NCBI RefSeq assembly: GCF_051020515.1
Contig: NZ_CP194857.1
Coordinates: 3,968,001-4,032,000, forward strand
Reading direction: 5' to 3'
Length of the DNA stretch: 64,000 bases
Origin: CALKWS01 sp051020515
GTDB taxonomy: Bacteria > Actinomycetota > Actinomycetes > Actinomycetales > Beutenbergiaceae
The notes under the pieces are model-generated. The model made no database searches, was not told where the DNA came from, and worked only from the letters and a program-made list of their open reading frames with translations. Made by a program: the position numbers and the translations under genes. Positions 1-10,786 of this stretch are shown piece after piece. Numbering within the stretch: the first letter of the stretch is position 1; each line of letters begins with the position of its first letter.

Positions 1-3000
1 GACATCGACGTGACCGTCCCGGTGCCGGACCTGTCCGACATCGGCGGGGCAGCCAGCAGCGCCGACCCACCGGCCACCGGCGGGGACGAGGAACTGGACC
101 TGTCCGGGTCCGCGGCCGGGCGGCTCCCGGAACTGACCCGCCCGGGCGCAGGGCAGGCCAACTCGATCTGGCCGCACGTGACCGAGCGGATCACAGACCT
201 GATCAACGCCCACCGGGCCACGATCGTGTTCACCAACTCCCGCCGGGGCGCGGAGCGGTTGGCAGCCCGGATCAACGAGTGCCAGGCCCGGCGGCTCGGC
301 CTGGACGATCCCGACCCCGGTGCCGATCAGCCGGCGCAGGCACCCGGCCAGTCCGGCTCCCGCACCGACGTACCGCCCGAGGCGGTGATCGCCGCGGCTC
401 ACCACGGCTCGATGAGTCGGGAGGAGCGCGTCCGGATCGAGTCCGCCCTGAAATCCGGACGCTTCCGGCGGTGGTTGCTACGAGTTCACTGGAACTGGGG
501 ATCGACATGGGCGCGGTCGACTTGGTGGTCCAGGTCGGGGCCCCGCCGTCGGTGGCCTCGGCGTTGCAGCGCATCGGTCGGGCCGGACACCAGGTCGGGG
601 AGGTCTCCCGCGGGGTGGTCATGCCGACCCACCGCGGTGACCTACTGGCTGCGGTGACCACGGCCGCGCGGGCCGGGTCCGGACAGATCGAGCAGGTGCA
701 CGTCCCGGCCAACCCACTGGACGTGCTCGCCCAGCAGGTGGTGGCCGCCACCGCGGTGCAGGACTGGGACGAGGCCGAACTTGTGGCGTTGGTACGCCGC
801 GCGACTCCCTTCACCGGTCTCACCGACGGGGTATGGCGTGCGGTGTTGGACATGCTCTCCGGGCGCTATCCGAGTGAGGACTTCGCCGAACTGCGGCCCC
901 GCCTGGTGTGGGACCGTCGCGGTCGGACCCTGAGCGCCCGCCCGGGCGCGCTCCGCCTGGCGGCGACCTCCGGGGGCACCATTCCCGATCGTGGGCTGTA
1001 CGGGGTCTACCTCGTGGGGGAACAGGACCCGCGCCGCGGCGGCAAGCGGGTGGGAGAGCTGGACGAGGAGATGGTGTTCGAGTCCCGCGTCGGGGACACC
1101 TTCACCCTCGGCTCGAGCACCTGGCGCATCGAGGACATCACGCCCGACCGGGTCCTGGTCTCCCCCGCCCCGGGCCTGCCGGGCCGACTGCCCTTCTGGA
1201 AGGGTGACGCCCCGCCCCGCCCGGCCGAGCTGGGCCGAGCCCACGGCGAGATGATCCGCCACCTCGCCACCGACCCCGACGGCGCCCACGCCCGGGCGGG
1301 GCTGGCCGGCCTGGACGACTGGGCGCGGCAGAACCTGCTGACCTACATCGGTGAGCAGGAGCAGTCCACCGGGGCGTTACCGACCGACCGCACGATCGTG
1401 GCCGAGCACTTCCGCGACGAGTTGGGTGACTGGAGAATCGCGATCCACTCCCCCTACGCGCGGCGGCGCGGCGGTGCACGCGCCCTGGGCGCTGGTGCTC
1501 AGCGCCCGGCTGCGGGAGCGGTTCGGCCTGGACGCCCAGGTGATGCACGCCGATGACGGGATCGTGCTGCGATTGCCCGAGACCACCTGGGCCGAGGATG
1601 AGGCACGCGGTCCGCTGGACGTAGGCGAGCTGGTGTTGGCGCCGGAGGATGTGCACGCCGATGTGCTCAGCGCCCTGACCTCCTCGGCGCACTTCGCCGC
1701 TCGGTTCCGGGAGGCGGCGGCTCGCTCACTGCTCCTGCCCCGCCGCCGCCCGGACCGGCGCCAGCCGTTGTGGCAGCAGCGTCAGCGCAGTGCCCAGTTG
1801 CTCTCGGTGGCGGGCCGGTTCACCGATTTCCCGGTGGTCCTGGAAGCGGTGCGGGAGTGCTTGCAGGACGACTTCGATATCACCGCCCTGACGGACCTGA
1901 TGCGCGCCCTGGACCGGCGGGAGGTGCGCCTGGTGGAGGTGCAGACCCCCCAGCCCTCCCCCTTCGCCCAGTCCCTGGTGTTCGGGTATATCGCGCAGTT
2001 CCTGTACGAGGGTGACGCGCCACTGGCTGAGCGCCGTGCCGCCGCGCTGACCCTCGATGCCCGGCTGCTGACGGAACTGCTCGGCGAGGGTGCCGAGGTG
2101 GCCGAACTGCTCGACGTCGACGCGCTGAGTTCGGTGGAGGCCGAGGTGGGTCTACGCACCGAGACGACCCGGGCCCGCGACCTCGAGGCCCTGGTGGACC
2201 TGATCAGGCGACTGGGGCCGGTGCCGCAGCACGAACTCACCGCGCGCAGTGCCACGCCGCAGGACGTACCCGGCTGGCTGGCGGACCTGGCCGCCGCCCG
2301 GCGGGTGCTGCCGGTGCGCGTAGCCGGGCAGGACCAGTGGGTGATCGCCGAGGACGCCGGCCGTGTCCGCGACGCGTTGGGGGTGGCGCTTCCCCCTGGG
2401 CTGCCCGAGGACTTCACCGCCCCGGCGCCCGATGCTCTCCTGGATCTGGTGCGCCGGCACGCTCGCACCCACGGTCCGTTCCGGGCCGGCGAGGTGGCGC
2501 AGCGGTTCGGCCTGGGCGTGGCCACGCTCACCCCCGCGTTGACCGCACTGACCGACCAGGGGGTGCTCGCTGCCGGAACGCTGCGTCCGGTGCAGGCCCA
2601 CACCGCGGCCAGTGCGGCGATGGCCGGGCCGGACTATTGCGACGCCCAGGTGCTGCGCAGGATCCGGCGCCGGTCGCTGGCGGCGCTGCGCGCCGAGGTA
2701 GAGCCGGTGCCCGCCGCGGCGCTGGGAATCTTCTCCCCGCGCTGGCACCAGATCGGACGGTTGCGCGGGGTGGAGGGGGTGCTCAGCACGGTGGAGCAAC
2801 TGGCCGGCAGCCCGATCGCCGCCTCGGCATGGGAGTCCCTGGTGCTGCCGGCCCGGGTGAGCGACTACCGCCCGGCGATGCTCGATGAACTCACCGCCTC
2901 CGGGGAGGTGGTCTGGGTGGGGGCCGGCGCCGGTCCGGGCAGCGATGGCCTGCTCGCCCTGCTGCCGGCCGAGGCTGTTGCGGAACTGGCGCCCCCGCCC

Positions 3001-4089
3001 GATGACGACGCCGCCCACGGCCGGGTGCATCGGGCCGTCCTGGAGGCGCTGGCAGGTGGGGGCGGAGTGTTCTTCCGGGATCTGGTCGCCGGTGTGCGTT
3101 CGGCCTCGCCCGCACCGGAGGAGGACGGTGACGACCAGGAGCTCGCGCAGGTCAGCACCGAGGAGGTGGTACGGGCCCTATGGGACCTGGCCTGGGCCGG
3201 CCATCTGACGAATGACTCCCTGGCGCCGCTGCGCGTGTGGATGTCGGCGGGCGGCGCCCGGCCCGGCACCCATGTGGCCGGCCGGCGGCCCGCCCGGCCG
3301 CGGTCGCTGCGGGCCGGGGCGTTGCGTGCAGCAGGCTTCGGGGCAGGCGGCCGGCGCACCGGCAGCGCGGTGCCCACGCCTCCTTCCGCGATCGGACGGT
3401 GGTCGGCGGTACCGGAACGGGCTCCAGCGCCCGAGCGGGCCGTCGCCGCGGTGCTGTCGCTGGTGGATCGGGACGGCGTACTGACCCGTGGCTCGGTCGG
3501 GACCCGGGTGCCGGGCGGGTTCTCCGCGGCCTACCGGGTGCTAGCCGAGGCGGAGCAGGGCGGTCAGGTGCGTCGGGGGTACTTCGTGGAGGGCCTGGGG
3601 GCTGCCCAGTTCGCCCTGGCTGAGTGCGTGGAGCGGCTGCGTGCCGATGCGGCCGAGGTGGAGCGTGATCGTGGGCAGGCAGTGCTGCTGGCTGCCACCG
3701 ATCCTGCGCAGCCCTACGGCGGTGCGCTGGCGTGGCCGGAGACGGTCACCACCACGGCTACCGGACACCGGCCGGGCCGGAAGGTGGGGGCCAGCGTGGT
3801 GCTGGTGGACGGCCGGTTGGTGCTGTACCTGGAACGCGGAGCCAGGAGCCTGCTCTCCTTCACCTCCGCTCCGGCGGCGCTGCGGGCCGCGGCGACTGAA
3901 CTGGCCCGATGGGCCGGCGACGGAGCGCTGGGCAGGTTCACGGTGCAGCGCGCAGACGGCGCCGACGCCCTCACCGAACGGAGCCCGCTGGTCGCGGCCC
4001 TGACCGAGGCGGGGTTCATCGCCACCCCACGTGGGCTCCGGCTGCGCGCGGGCTCGGGACTGTCGGGGAGCTCGGGTGCCCGAGGGTGA
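1..4089 (+). CDS. lhr: Lhr-type ATP-dependent DNA helicase, 5' end outside window
   Basis: Large superfamily 2 helicase linked to DNA repair in actinobacteria. The window starts inside the gene, so Walker A and DEAH motifs are not visible. Helicase motifs V/VI are clear around 475-590 (VATSSLELGID, then QRIGRAGHQVG). A long C-terminal region with winged-helix and Lhr-specific segments runs to 4089. About 1,360 codons are present; full Lhr is usually 1,500-1,600. Two frame breaks are needed: near 471-474 one base is missing (frame 1 to 3; GRF should continue as PAVVATSSLELG), and between 1458 and 1473, inside a CGG-rich run, there is one extra base (frame 3 back to 1; HSPY then VHAPWALVL). Strong protein similarity across both points argues for sequence errors rather than decay. 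The stop overlaps the downstream nei start by 14 bases. Confidence 0.9.
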
Positions 4090-4882
4090 CGTCGTGGCCC
4101 GAGTGGCGCGCCACCTCACCCGAGCACTGACGACGGGACCGTTGGTGCGTGCCGAACTGCGCTGGCCGGGCCTGGGCGATGCCGACCTGACGGGTCAGCA
4201 GGTGAGCGAGTGCCTCGGCTACGGCAAGCACCTGTTCATCCGCACCGGGAACGGCTGGAGCCTGCACACCCACCTGCGCATGGATGGCACCTGGCGGGTG
4301 CGGCGCACCGCCGCCCCGCCCGAAGCGCTCCGAGGTCGTTGGATCCGTGCGGTGCTCGCCACTGCGCGATGGACCTGTGTGGGTTCACACCTGGGCATGA
4401 TGGACTTGGTGCGTGCTCGTGACGAGCGCCGGCTCATCGCGCACCTGGGACCGGACCTGATGGCGAAGCACCCGGACCTGGATGGGGCCGCGCGGAATCT
4501 GCATGCCCAAGGCTCCCGTGGGGTCGGTGAGTCGTTGCTGGACCAACGGGTGGCGGCCGGGATGGGCACCATCTACATGGCCGAGACACTGTGGGAACAC
4601 CGGCTCAGCCCGTGGTTACCCGCCGACCGGGTGCCAGATCCCCGCGCGCTGTACGCCACGGCGTCGTTCCTCATGCGCCGCAGCGCCGACGCACCCGAAC
4701 TGACCGCCACCGGGCACCTGGGAGCGGGGCTGCGCACCCACGTGCACGACCGGGCCGGGAAGCCCTGCCGGCGCTGTGGTGAGATGATTGCCGTTGCCGA
4801 GGTTGCTGCGCCACCGTTGGCACGGCCGGCGTTCTACTGTCCGGGTTGTCAGGAAGGCAGGCGAGCGGGGGCCGGGTATTGA
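4076..4882 (+). CDS. nei: Nei/Fpg-family DNA glycosylase (endonuclease VIII-like)
   Basis: Base-excision repair glycosylase/AP lyase of 268 residues. I chose the GTG at 4076 because it gives the N-terminus V-PEGD, in which Pro-2 and Glu-3 are the catalytic pair of this family (mature protein starts at Pro). The helix-two-turn-helix region follows mid-protein, and the C-terminus has a four-cysteine zinc finger (CRRC ... CPGC, residues about 233-260). It starts 14 bases before the lhr stop, so the two are probably co-translated. The lhr-nei pairing is also found in mycobacteria, suggesting a shared repair role. A second Fpg-like gene lies at 40724-41593. Confidence 0.9.
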   Translation: MPEGDVVARVARHLTRALTTGPLVRAELRWPGLGDADLTGQQVSECLGYGKHLFIRTGNGWSLHTHLRMDGTWRVRRTAAPPEALRGRWIRAVLATARWTCVGSHLGMMDLVRARDERRLIAHLGPDLMAKHPDLDGAARNLHAQGSRGVGESLLDQRVAAGMGTIYMAETLWEHRLSPWLPADRVPDPRALYATASFLMRRSADAPELTATGHLGAGLRTHVHDRAGKPCRRCGEMIAVAEVAAPPLARPAFYCPGCQEGRRAGAGY

Positions 4883-6288
4883 GGTTGCGGGGAGATCCAC
4901 GGACACCGGTGCTGTCCGCGCTGGTCCTGACGATGGCCATGGTGGCGATGGACACCACGATCATCGCCACCGCCGTACCGCAGGTGGTCGGTGACCTCGG
5001 GGGGTTCGATCAGGTCGGCTGGGTGTTCTCGGTGTACCTCCTCACCCAGACCGTGACGATCCCGATCTACGGCAAACTCACCGACGTCCACGGCCGCAGA
5101 CCGGTGCTCGTGTTCGGGGTGTCGGTATTCCTGGCGGCCTCGGCCCTGTCCGCGGCAGCCTGGGACATGGTCGCGCTGATCGCCTTCCGCGCGCTGCAGG
5201 GACTGGGCGCGGGGGCGATCGCGGGGACCGTGCAGACCGTAGCCGGGGATCTGTACAGCGTGCGCGAACGCGGCCGGGTACAGGGGTACCTGGCCAGCGT
5301 GTGGGGCATCTCGGCGGTGCTCGCCCCTACCCTGGGCGGCTTGTTCGCCCAGTACCTGTCCTGGCGATGGATCTTCCTGGTGAACATCCCGATCGGGATC
5401 TTCGCCCTGGTGCTGATCCTGCGGGGCCTGCACGAGGACATCGCGCGGCGGCGCCACAGGATCGATTACCCCGGCGCAACGCTGATCCTGATCTCGGCCG
5501 GGCTGCTCATCTTCTGGCTGCTTCAGGGCGGAGCCACCTTCCCGTGGTGGTCGCTCACCAGTGTGGTGATGGTGAGCGTGGCCGTCATGGCCGCAGCCGC
5601 ACTGGTGCTGGTGGAACGTCGTGCAGCCGAGCCGATCCTGCCACCACACCTGTGGGCGCAGCGCATCACCCTCTCGGCCTACATCGCCTCGGGGGCCGCG
5701 GGGATGGCGGTGATCGGCCTATCGGTCTACCTGCCGAACTGGGGGCAGAGTGTGCTCGGGCTGTCACCGATCGCCGCGGGGTTCGTGCTGGCCACGATGA
5801 GTATCACCTGGCCGATCACCTCAAGCCTGTCCGCGAAGGCCTACCTGCGAATCGGGTTCCGGGACACCGCCCTGGTCACGGTGCTGGCCGGGGTGGGGTT
5901 GAGCCTGCTCGGACCGGACGCCGGAGTGTGGCAGCCGGTGGCGTGCAGCGCCCTGATGGGCGTCGGGATGGGTCTGTTGTCCACCCCGTTGATGGTGGGC
6001 CTGCAGAACACGGTCGGCTGGGACCAGCGCGGAACCGTCACCGGGGGGTTGCTGTACGCCCGTTTCCTGGGACAGAGCATCGGGGCGGCCGGGTTCGGTG
6101 CGGTCGCGAACACGGTGCTGCGGCGCCGGGAGGGAGCAGCCGCCGACGTCGCGATGCATGCGGCGACCCATGCGGTGTTCGTGGCGCTACTGGTGGTAGG
6201 CGTGCTGGCCGTGGTGGCTCTGCTCCTCGCGCCCCGGCGGTTTCCCACCCATGCGATGGGCGGGGAACCGGTCCGGGACGAGGGCTGA
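4879..6288 (+). CDS. MFS drug-exporter-like permease, DHA2 type
   Basis: Integral membrane transporter of about 469 residues with roughly 14 hydrophobic segments, the count typical of the DHA2 (EmrB/QacA) family. Family motif A (GKLTDVHGRRP) follows the second helix, and a motif C-like GISAVLAPTLGG lies in helix 5. The likely start is TTG 4879, whose last two bases overlap the nei stop; TTG 4885 and an upstream TTG 4846 are also possible. Its substrate cannot be told from sequence. It is last in a likely lhr-nei-MFS run and meets clgR tail to tail, 8 bases apart. Confidence 0.85.
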   Translation: MRLRGDPRTPVLSALVLTMAMVAMDTTIIATAVPQVVGDLGGFDQVGWVFSVYLLTQTVTIPIYGKLTDVHGRRPVLVFGVSVFLAASALSAAAWDMVALIAFRALQGLGAGAIAGTVQTVAGDLYSVRERGRVQGYLASVWGISAVLAPTLGGLFAQYLSWRWIFLVNIPIGIFALVLILRGLHEDIARRRHRIDYPGATLILISAGLLIFWLLQGGATFPWWSLTSVVMVSVAVMAAAALVLVERRAAEPILPPHLWAQRITLSAYIASGAAGMAVIGLSVYLPNWGQSVLGLSPIAAGFVLATMSITWPITSSLSAKAYLRIGFRDTALVTVLAGVGLSLLGPDAGVWQPVACSALMGVGMGLLSTPLMVGLQNTVGWDQRGTVTGGLLYARFLGQSIGAAGFGAVANTVLRRREGAAADVAMHAATHAVFVALLVVGVLAVVALLLAPRRFPTHAMGGEPVRDEG

Positions 6289-6296
6289 GCCCGGGC

Positions 6297-6622
6297 TCAG
6301 ACGCCGGCGAGATCTTCCTGGCCGAACTGCTCGGCCATGGCCATCTGCTCGGCGAAACTGACCGGGACCGTGTCCGGAACGGCGATCCCCTCGACCAGCG
6401 CGATGCGGTCGGAGACTTCCCGCAGCACCACCGACAACGGCACGCTCAATGCCGAGGCGATGGGTTGAGCAGCTCCGAGGAGGCTTCCTTCTGTCCGCGC
6501 TCGACCTCGGAGAGGTAACCGAGGGACACCTGGGCGGCCGAGGAGACCTCGCGAAGGGTGCGGCCCTGGCGCTGGCGGATGTCGCGAAGGACATCACCGA
6601 TTTCTCTGCGAAGAACCACCAT
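6297..6622 (-). CDS. clgR: ClgR-like XRE-family transcriptional regulator (frameshifted)
   Basis: Small helix-turn-helix protein of about 108 residues once repaired. It begins MVVLRREIGDVLRDIRQRQG and has the HTH LREVSSAAQVSLGYLSEVERG at residues 19-39. ClgR activates clp protease genes in actinobacteria, and its position after pgsA-cinA is the conserved one. The frame breaks at about 6462-6464: the first frame ends in a false stop after ELLN, while the next frame continues as IASALSVPLSVVLREVSDR and ends at TGA 6297-6299. One base is missing. Known ClgR proteins end in hydrophobic residues recognised by ClpP; here the end is LAGV, which fits self-limiting turnover (inference). Confidence 0.85.
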
Positions 6623-6786
6623 GGTGCGTCCCTCCTCTCTCGCCTGCATCGAACTCTTGGATGTGTGTGCCGGTGTTGCAGTATTACCGTACCCCGAGAT
6701 CGCCCGTGGCACCGTCCGGGGAGTGGACGGACGGCCGGCCGGGCGCCTGGAGCGCGGAGGGTGCATACGTGTGATCATTACTTGCT
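6623..6786 (-). promoter_or_regulatory. clgR upstream region
   Basis: This 164-base gap lies between the cinA stop and the clgR start. It has an AT-richer core (ttgcagtattaccgtacc on the plus strand, about 6674-6691) that could hold the clgR promoter read leftward. A GGGAGG stretch lies about nine bases before the clgR ATG on the minus strand (plus strand cctccc, 6630-6635) as a ribosome binding site. I saw no convincing ClgR box or strong hairpin. Confidence 0.35.
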
Positions 6787-7302
6787 TCAACGCCCGGGCG
6801 CATCTTGTTTGTTCCCGGTGGGCCGGATCGCCGCCGCGCCGAGCGCCAGCGCCAGGTCCACCGAGGACGCGCGCAACTGCTCCCGCCCCCCGGCGAGTCG
6901 GTAGTGCCGTACCCAGACGCCACCCGGATGAGCACAGGCCAGATAGATCGTGCCGACTCCCTGCCCGTCCTGACCGGCCGGGCCGGCCACGCCGGTGGTA
7001 GCCAGGGTGAGGTCGGTGCCAAGCAGTTGCGCTGCCCCGGCAGCCATCTGCGCGGCCACCAGCGGATGCACCGGTCCGTGCGCCGCGAGCAGACCAGCGT
7101 CCACCCCGAGCAGATCCCGCTTGACGTCGGTGGCGTAACTGACAACCGAACCCCGGAAAGTCGCCGAGGCGCCCGGAACCTGCACGATCCGGTCGGCGAG
7201 CAGCCCACCGGTGAGGGACTCAGCCGCGCCCAGGCTCCAACAGGCCGCGCCCAGCCGAGCCAGGAGCGTCGCGGCCGGGTTCTCCGCCGTCAGACCGGTC
7301 AT
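6787..7302 (-). CDS. cinA: CinA C-terminal-domain protein (NMN deamidase, PncC type)
   Basis: 171-residue stand-alone CinA C-terminal domain with the family signature AAESLTGGLLADRI near residue 25 and TTGVAGPAG in the middle. Such proteins hydrolyse nicotinamide mononucleotide to the deamidated form for NAD recycling. The N-terminal COG1058 domain of full CinA is absent, as is usual in actinobacteria. ATG 7302 is preferred; it lies 7 bases after the pgsA stop, and a longer start at 7326 would overlap pgsA. Conserved pgsA-cinA-clgR order. Confidence 0.88.
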   Translation of the reverse strand: MTGLTAENPAATLLARLGAACWSLGAAESLTGGLLADRIVQVPGASATFRGSVVSYATDVKRDLLGVDAGLLAAHGPVHPLVAAQMAAGAAQLLGTDLTLATTGVAGPAGQDGQGVGTIYLACAHPGGVWVRHYRLAGGREQLRASSVDLALALGAAAIRPTGNKQDAPGR

Positions 7303-7309
7303 GGGCCCG

Positions 7310-7912
7310 CTACTGCGCGGTGGCACCGCTCCGGGCCACCTTGATGGCTCGGATGACGTAGTCCAGCCCGGTGACCACGGTCACCAGCACCGCGGCCAGC
7401 ATCACGACGAACGCAGCGGTCTCGATCCAACCGCCGAGGGTGGCGCCGAGGAGGCCGACCGCGGGCAGGATCATCAGGGCGATGAAGATCACCTGCATGA
7501 CCGTCTTGAGCTTGCCGCCCTTGGAGGCTGCCATCACCCACCGGCGCACCATGATGAATCGCAGGATGGTGATCGCTGCCTCCCGGACGATGATCGTGAT
7601 CGTGGCCCACCAGGGCAGGTCACCGAGCATCGAGAGCATGATGATCGCACCACCGACGAGCATCTTGTCCGCGAACGGGTCGGCGATCTTCCCGAAGTTG
7701 GTCACCAAGTTGCGCGCCCGCGCGATCGAGCCGTCCAGCTTGTCCGTCAGCGCGGCGAGCAGGAACACCGCCAGCGCACCGACCCGCGACCAGGTGGTGT
7801 CCTGCCACAGCAGCACCATGAAGAAGGGGACCATGACGATGCGGAGCATCGTGAGCATGTTCGGCAGGTTCCAGACCTGGCCGGCATGAGGATTGACCGG
7901 TTCACTCGTCAC
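7310..7912 (-). CDS. pgsA: CDP-diacylglycerol-glycerol-3-phosphate phosphatidyltransferase
   Basis: 200-residue membrane enzyme making phosphatidylglycerophosphate from CDP-diacylglycerol and glycerol-3-phosphate. The CDP-alcohol phosphatidyltransferase motif DG-x2-AR-x8-G-x3-D-x3-D is complete (DGSIARARNLVTNFGKIADP, with the last Asp just after) at about residues 57-80. Five to six hydrophobic segments are present. The GTG at 7912 is chosen because it gives a normal N-terminus ending in NLPNMLTMLRI and lies 28 bases after the ftsK stop; longer starts would run into ftsK. Confidence 0.92.
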   Translation of the reverse strand: MTSEPVNPHAGQVWNLPNMLTMLRIVMVPFFMVLLWQDTTWSRVGALAVFLLAALTDKLDGSIARARNLVTNFGKIADPFADKMLVGGAIIMLSMLGDLPWWATITIIVREAAITILRFIMVRRWVMAASKGGKLKTVMQVIFIALMILPAVGLLGATLGGWIETAAFVVMLAAVLVTVVTGLDYVIRAIKVARSGATAQ

Positions 7913-7940
7913 CCGCCCAGGGTAAGGGAGATTCACAGGC

Positions 7941-10646
7941 TCAGCGGCCGGTGAGTTCCCAGGCATCGGTGGAGTCGGCGTCGGAGGCCTCGTCGTCGTA
8001 GTCGGTGGTCTGCGCGTACTCTGCGGCCGGCACGCCCGTGTCCTCATGGGACGTCTGGTGCGGCTCGGCGTCGAATGGGACATCACCGTCGGACCCGGGG
8101 CCGGGCCCGTCTCCGCGCAGCATCGCCAGGGTGGAGGGCAGGTCATCGGGATCCACGAGCACATCGCGTGCCTTGGAACCCTCCGACGGCCCCACGATCT
8201 CGCGGGACTCCAACAGGTCCATCAACCGGCCGGCCTTGGCGAAGCCCACCCGGAGCTTGCGCTGCAGCATCGAGGTGGAGCCGAACTGGGTGGAGACCAC
8301 CAGTTCGGCGGCCTGCAGCAGCAGGTCGAGATCATCGCCGATGTCCTCATCGATCTGCTTCTTGGCCGCCGCGACCGTCACGTCCTCGCGGTAGGTCGGC
8401 TTGAGCTGGCCCTTGACGTGATCGACCACGCCGTGGACCTCGGACTCACTGACCCAGGCCCCCTGCACCCGCATCGGCTTGGAAGCGCCCATCGGCAGGA
8501 ACAGGGCGTCACCCTGGCCGATCAGTTTCTCCGCGCCAGGCTGGTCCAGCACCACCCGGGAGTCGGTCACCGAGGAGGTGGCGAACGCCAGCCGGGAGGG
8601 CACGTTGGCCTTGATGAGTCCGGTGACCACATCGACACTGGGTCGCTGGGTGGCCAGCACCAGGTGGATCCCGGCTGCCCGGGCCAGTTGGGTGATGCGC
8701 TGGATGGAGGCCTCAACATCGCGCGGGGCCACCATCATCAGGTCGGCCAACTCATCGACGATCACCAGCAGATACGGGTACGGGGCGAGTTTTCGCTCAC
8801 TGCCCGGCAGGGGGGTGACCTTGCCCGAGCGCACTCCGGCGTTGAAGTCATCGATGTGCTTGTAGCCGAAGGTGGCCAGGTCGTCGTAGCGGGTGTCCAT
8901 CTCCCGCACCACCCAGTCCAGCGCCTCGGCAGCCTTCTTCGGGTTGGTGATGATCGGGGTGATCAGGTGCGGGATGCCCTCGTAGATGGTCAACTCCACC
9001 CGCTTGGGGTCCACCAGCACCATGCGCACCTCCTCGGGCGTGGCGCGCATCAGGATCGAGGTGATCATCGAGTTCACGAAGGAGGACTTACCCGCACCGG
9101 TGGCACCGGCGACCAGGATGTGCGGCATCTTGGCCAGGTTGGCCACCACGTAGCCGCCCTCGACGTCCTTGCCCACCCCCATCACCATCGGGTGCTCGTT
9201 GCGGCGGGCCGGTCCGGAGCGCAGCACGTCCCCGAGGGAGACCGTCTCGCGGTCGGTGTTCGGGATCTCGATCCCGATGGCCTTCTTGCCCGGGATCGGG
9301 GACAGGATGCGCACATCGGCGCTGGCCACCGCGTAGGCGATGTTCTTGCTCAGCGCGGTGACGCGTTCCACCTTCACACCCGAACCCAGCTCCACCTCGT
9401 ACCGGGTCACCGTGGGCCCGCGGGTGAACCCGGTGACCTCGGCGTCCACGTCGAAGTCGGTGAGCACCGCGGTCAACGCCTGCACCACCCGGTCGTTGGC
9501 CTCCGAGCGGGTCTTGTGCGGGGCGCCCCGGGCGAGCATGTCGTCGGTGGGCAGGGTGTAGGTCAGGTCCGGCGTGAGCATCAACTGCTCAGCGCGCGGT
9601 GGTAGCGGCCGGGTGGGAGGCGGTTCGATGACCTCGGTGCCCCCGGCCTCGGTGGCCGCCGACGCGGTCGTCTTCGCCGCGGCGGCCTTGGCCGGCTTCT
9701 TCTTCCCGGCCGGAGCACCGGCCCCGGAGACGGACGCGGCACCAGCACGGGCCTCATCGGTGTCATGGGGATGGCTGAATGCCTCATCGCCCGCGAAGGC
9801 GCCGGGGTCGGGCGCCGATCCACCGCCCTTCCTGCGGCCACGACGGCGGTCGGCGCCGCCTGCGGGTGCATCCGGTCCGGCGCCGTCCGCGCCGTGCGGG
9901 GAGCCCTCATCCTCGGTGACATCCGCACCGGTGAGCCACTGCCAGGCTTGCACGAACCGGCGCGGAACGGCCGCCACCGGGGTGGCGGTCACCACGAGCA
10001 GGCCGAAGACCGCCAGCAGTACCAGCAGCGGAATGCTCACGTAGGTGCTCAGGGCGAGCGACAGCGGGTAGGCCGCCACGTAGCCGAGCAGTCCGCCGGC
10101 GCTGAACATCTGTGGCCAATCCGGGGGGCTCGGTAGTCCGCGCGCCACGTGGATCAGACCGCTGACCGCCATGGTCAGGGCACCCAGGCCCACGGTGATC
10201 CGGCCGTTCACCTCCCCGCGTTCGGGATGGCGCATCAGCCGGACCGCCATGAACAGCAGGATCAGCGGGATGACGGCGGCCAGCACCCCCACCGAGCCGG
10301 CGACCGCGGCGTGGATGACGTCCCCGGCCGCGCCGGAGAGGCCGAACCACACCCGCACCGCGATGATGACCGCCAGGCCCAGCAGCAGGAACGCCAGGCC
10401 GTCACGCCGATGAGCCGGATCCAGCCCCTTGGCGCTGGATCCGATCGAGCGGGCGGCACCGCCGACGACGTGGGCGGTGCCCATCCAGATCCCACGCAGC
10501 ATCCGCACCGGCAGGGAACGCGTGGGTTCCGAACCCTCACCCTTGGACGCGGTGTCCCTCGTCGCGGTGGTACGCGAGGCCGTCGCTGTCTTCTTCCTAC
10601 GTCCTGGTGGGGCTGACCGTCCGGGGGAAGTCGTCCGGGTCGCCAT
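7941..10646 (-). CDS. ftsK: FtsK/SpoIIIE-family DNA translocase
   Basis: 901-residue septal DNA pump that helps segregate chromosomes at division. Order of parts: a basic N-terminal tail, four to five transmembrane helices (about residues 80-220), an Ala/Pro/Lys-rich linker (about 220-380), the motor domain with Walker A GATGAGKS near residue 513 and Walker B VIVDELADL, and a C-terminal gamma winged helix (SMLQRKLRVGFAKAGRLMDLLE, near residue 790) that reads KOPS-type sites. It ends with an acidic tail rich in Asp, Glu and Ser. ATG 10646 is preferred over an upstream in-frame start at 10676. No frame breaks. Confidence 0.95.
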   Translation of the reverse strand: MATRTTSPGRSAPPGRRKKTATASRTTATRDTASKGEGSEPTRSLPVRMLRGIWMGTAHVVGGAARSIGSSAKGLDPAHRRDGLAFLLLGLAVIIAVRVWFGLSGAAGDVIHAAVAGSVGVLAAVIPLILLFMAVRLMRHPERGEVNGRITVGLGALTMAVSGLIHVARGLPSPPDWPQMFSAGGLLGYVAAYPLSLALSTYVSIPLLVLLAVFGLLVVTATPVAAVPRRFVQAWQWLTGADVTEDEGSPHGADGAGPDAPAGGADRRRGRRKGGGSAPDPGAFAGDEAFSHPHDTDEARAGAASVSGAGAPAGKKKPAKAAAAKTTASAATEAGGTEVIEPPPTRPLPPRAEQLMLTPDLTYTLPTDDMLARGAPHKTRSEANDRVVQALTAVLTDFDVDAEVTGFTRGPTVTRYEVELGSGVKVERVTALSKNIAYAVASADVRILSPIPGKKAIGIEIPNTDRETVSLGDVLRSGPARRNEHPMVMGVGKDVEGGYVVANLAKMPHILVAGATGAGKSSFVNSMITSILMRATPEEVRMVLVDPKRVELTIYEGIPHLITPIITNPKKAAEALDWVVREMDTRYDDLATFGYKHIDDFNAGVRSGKVTPLPGSERKLAPYPYLLVIVDELADLMMVAPRDVEASIQRITQLARAAGIHLVLATQRPSVDVVTGLIKANVPSRLAFATSSVTDSRVVLDQPGAEKLIGQGDALFLPMGASKPMRVQGAWVSESEVHGVVDHVKGQLKPTYREDVTVAAAKKQIDEDIGDDLDLLLQAAELVVSTQFGSTSMLQRKLRVGFAKAGRLMDLLESREIVGPSEGSKARDVLVDPDDLPSTLAMLRGDGPGPGSDGDVPFDAEPHQTSHEDTGVPAAEYAQTTDYDDEASDADSTDAWELTGR

Positions 10647-10786
10647 GGTGCCTGCTGTCCTCCTGCCCTCGGGCATCGCTTATACGCGCCCGTCGCTGTC
10701 CACTGAACCAGAGGAACGGCAGAATCCTGCGGTGTGACACGCACTCCAGGGGCCCATCCCCCGGGACCGGCGCGGCGGGACGGCGC

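Noticed and set aside
8046..9605. 519-codon open frame opposite ftsK
   Set aside because: Rich in His, Gly and Val with no domain; it mirrors the third-position GC bias of ftsK on the other strand.
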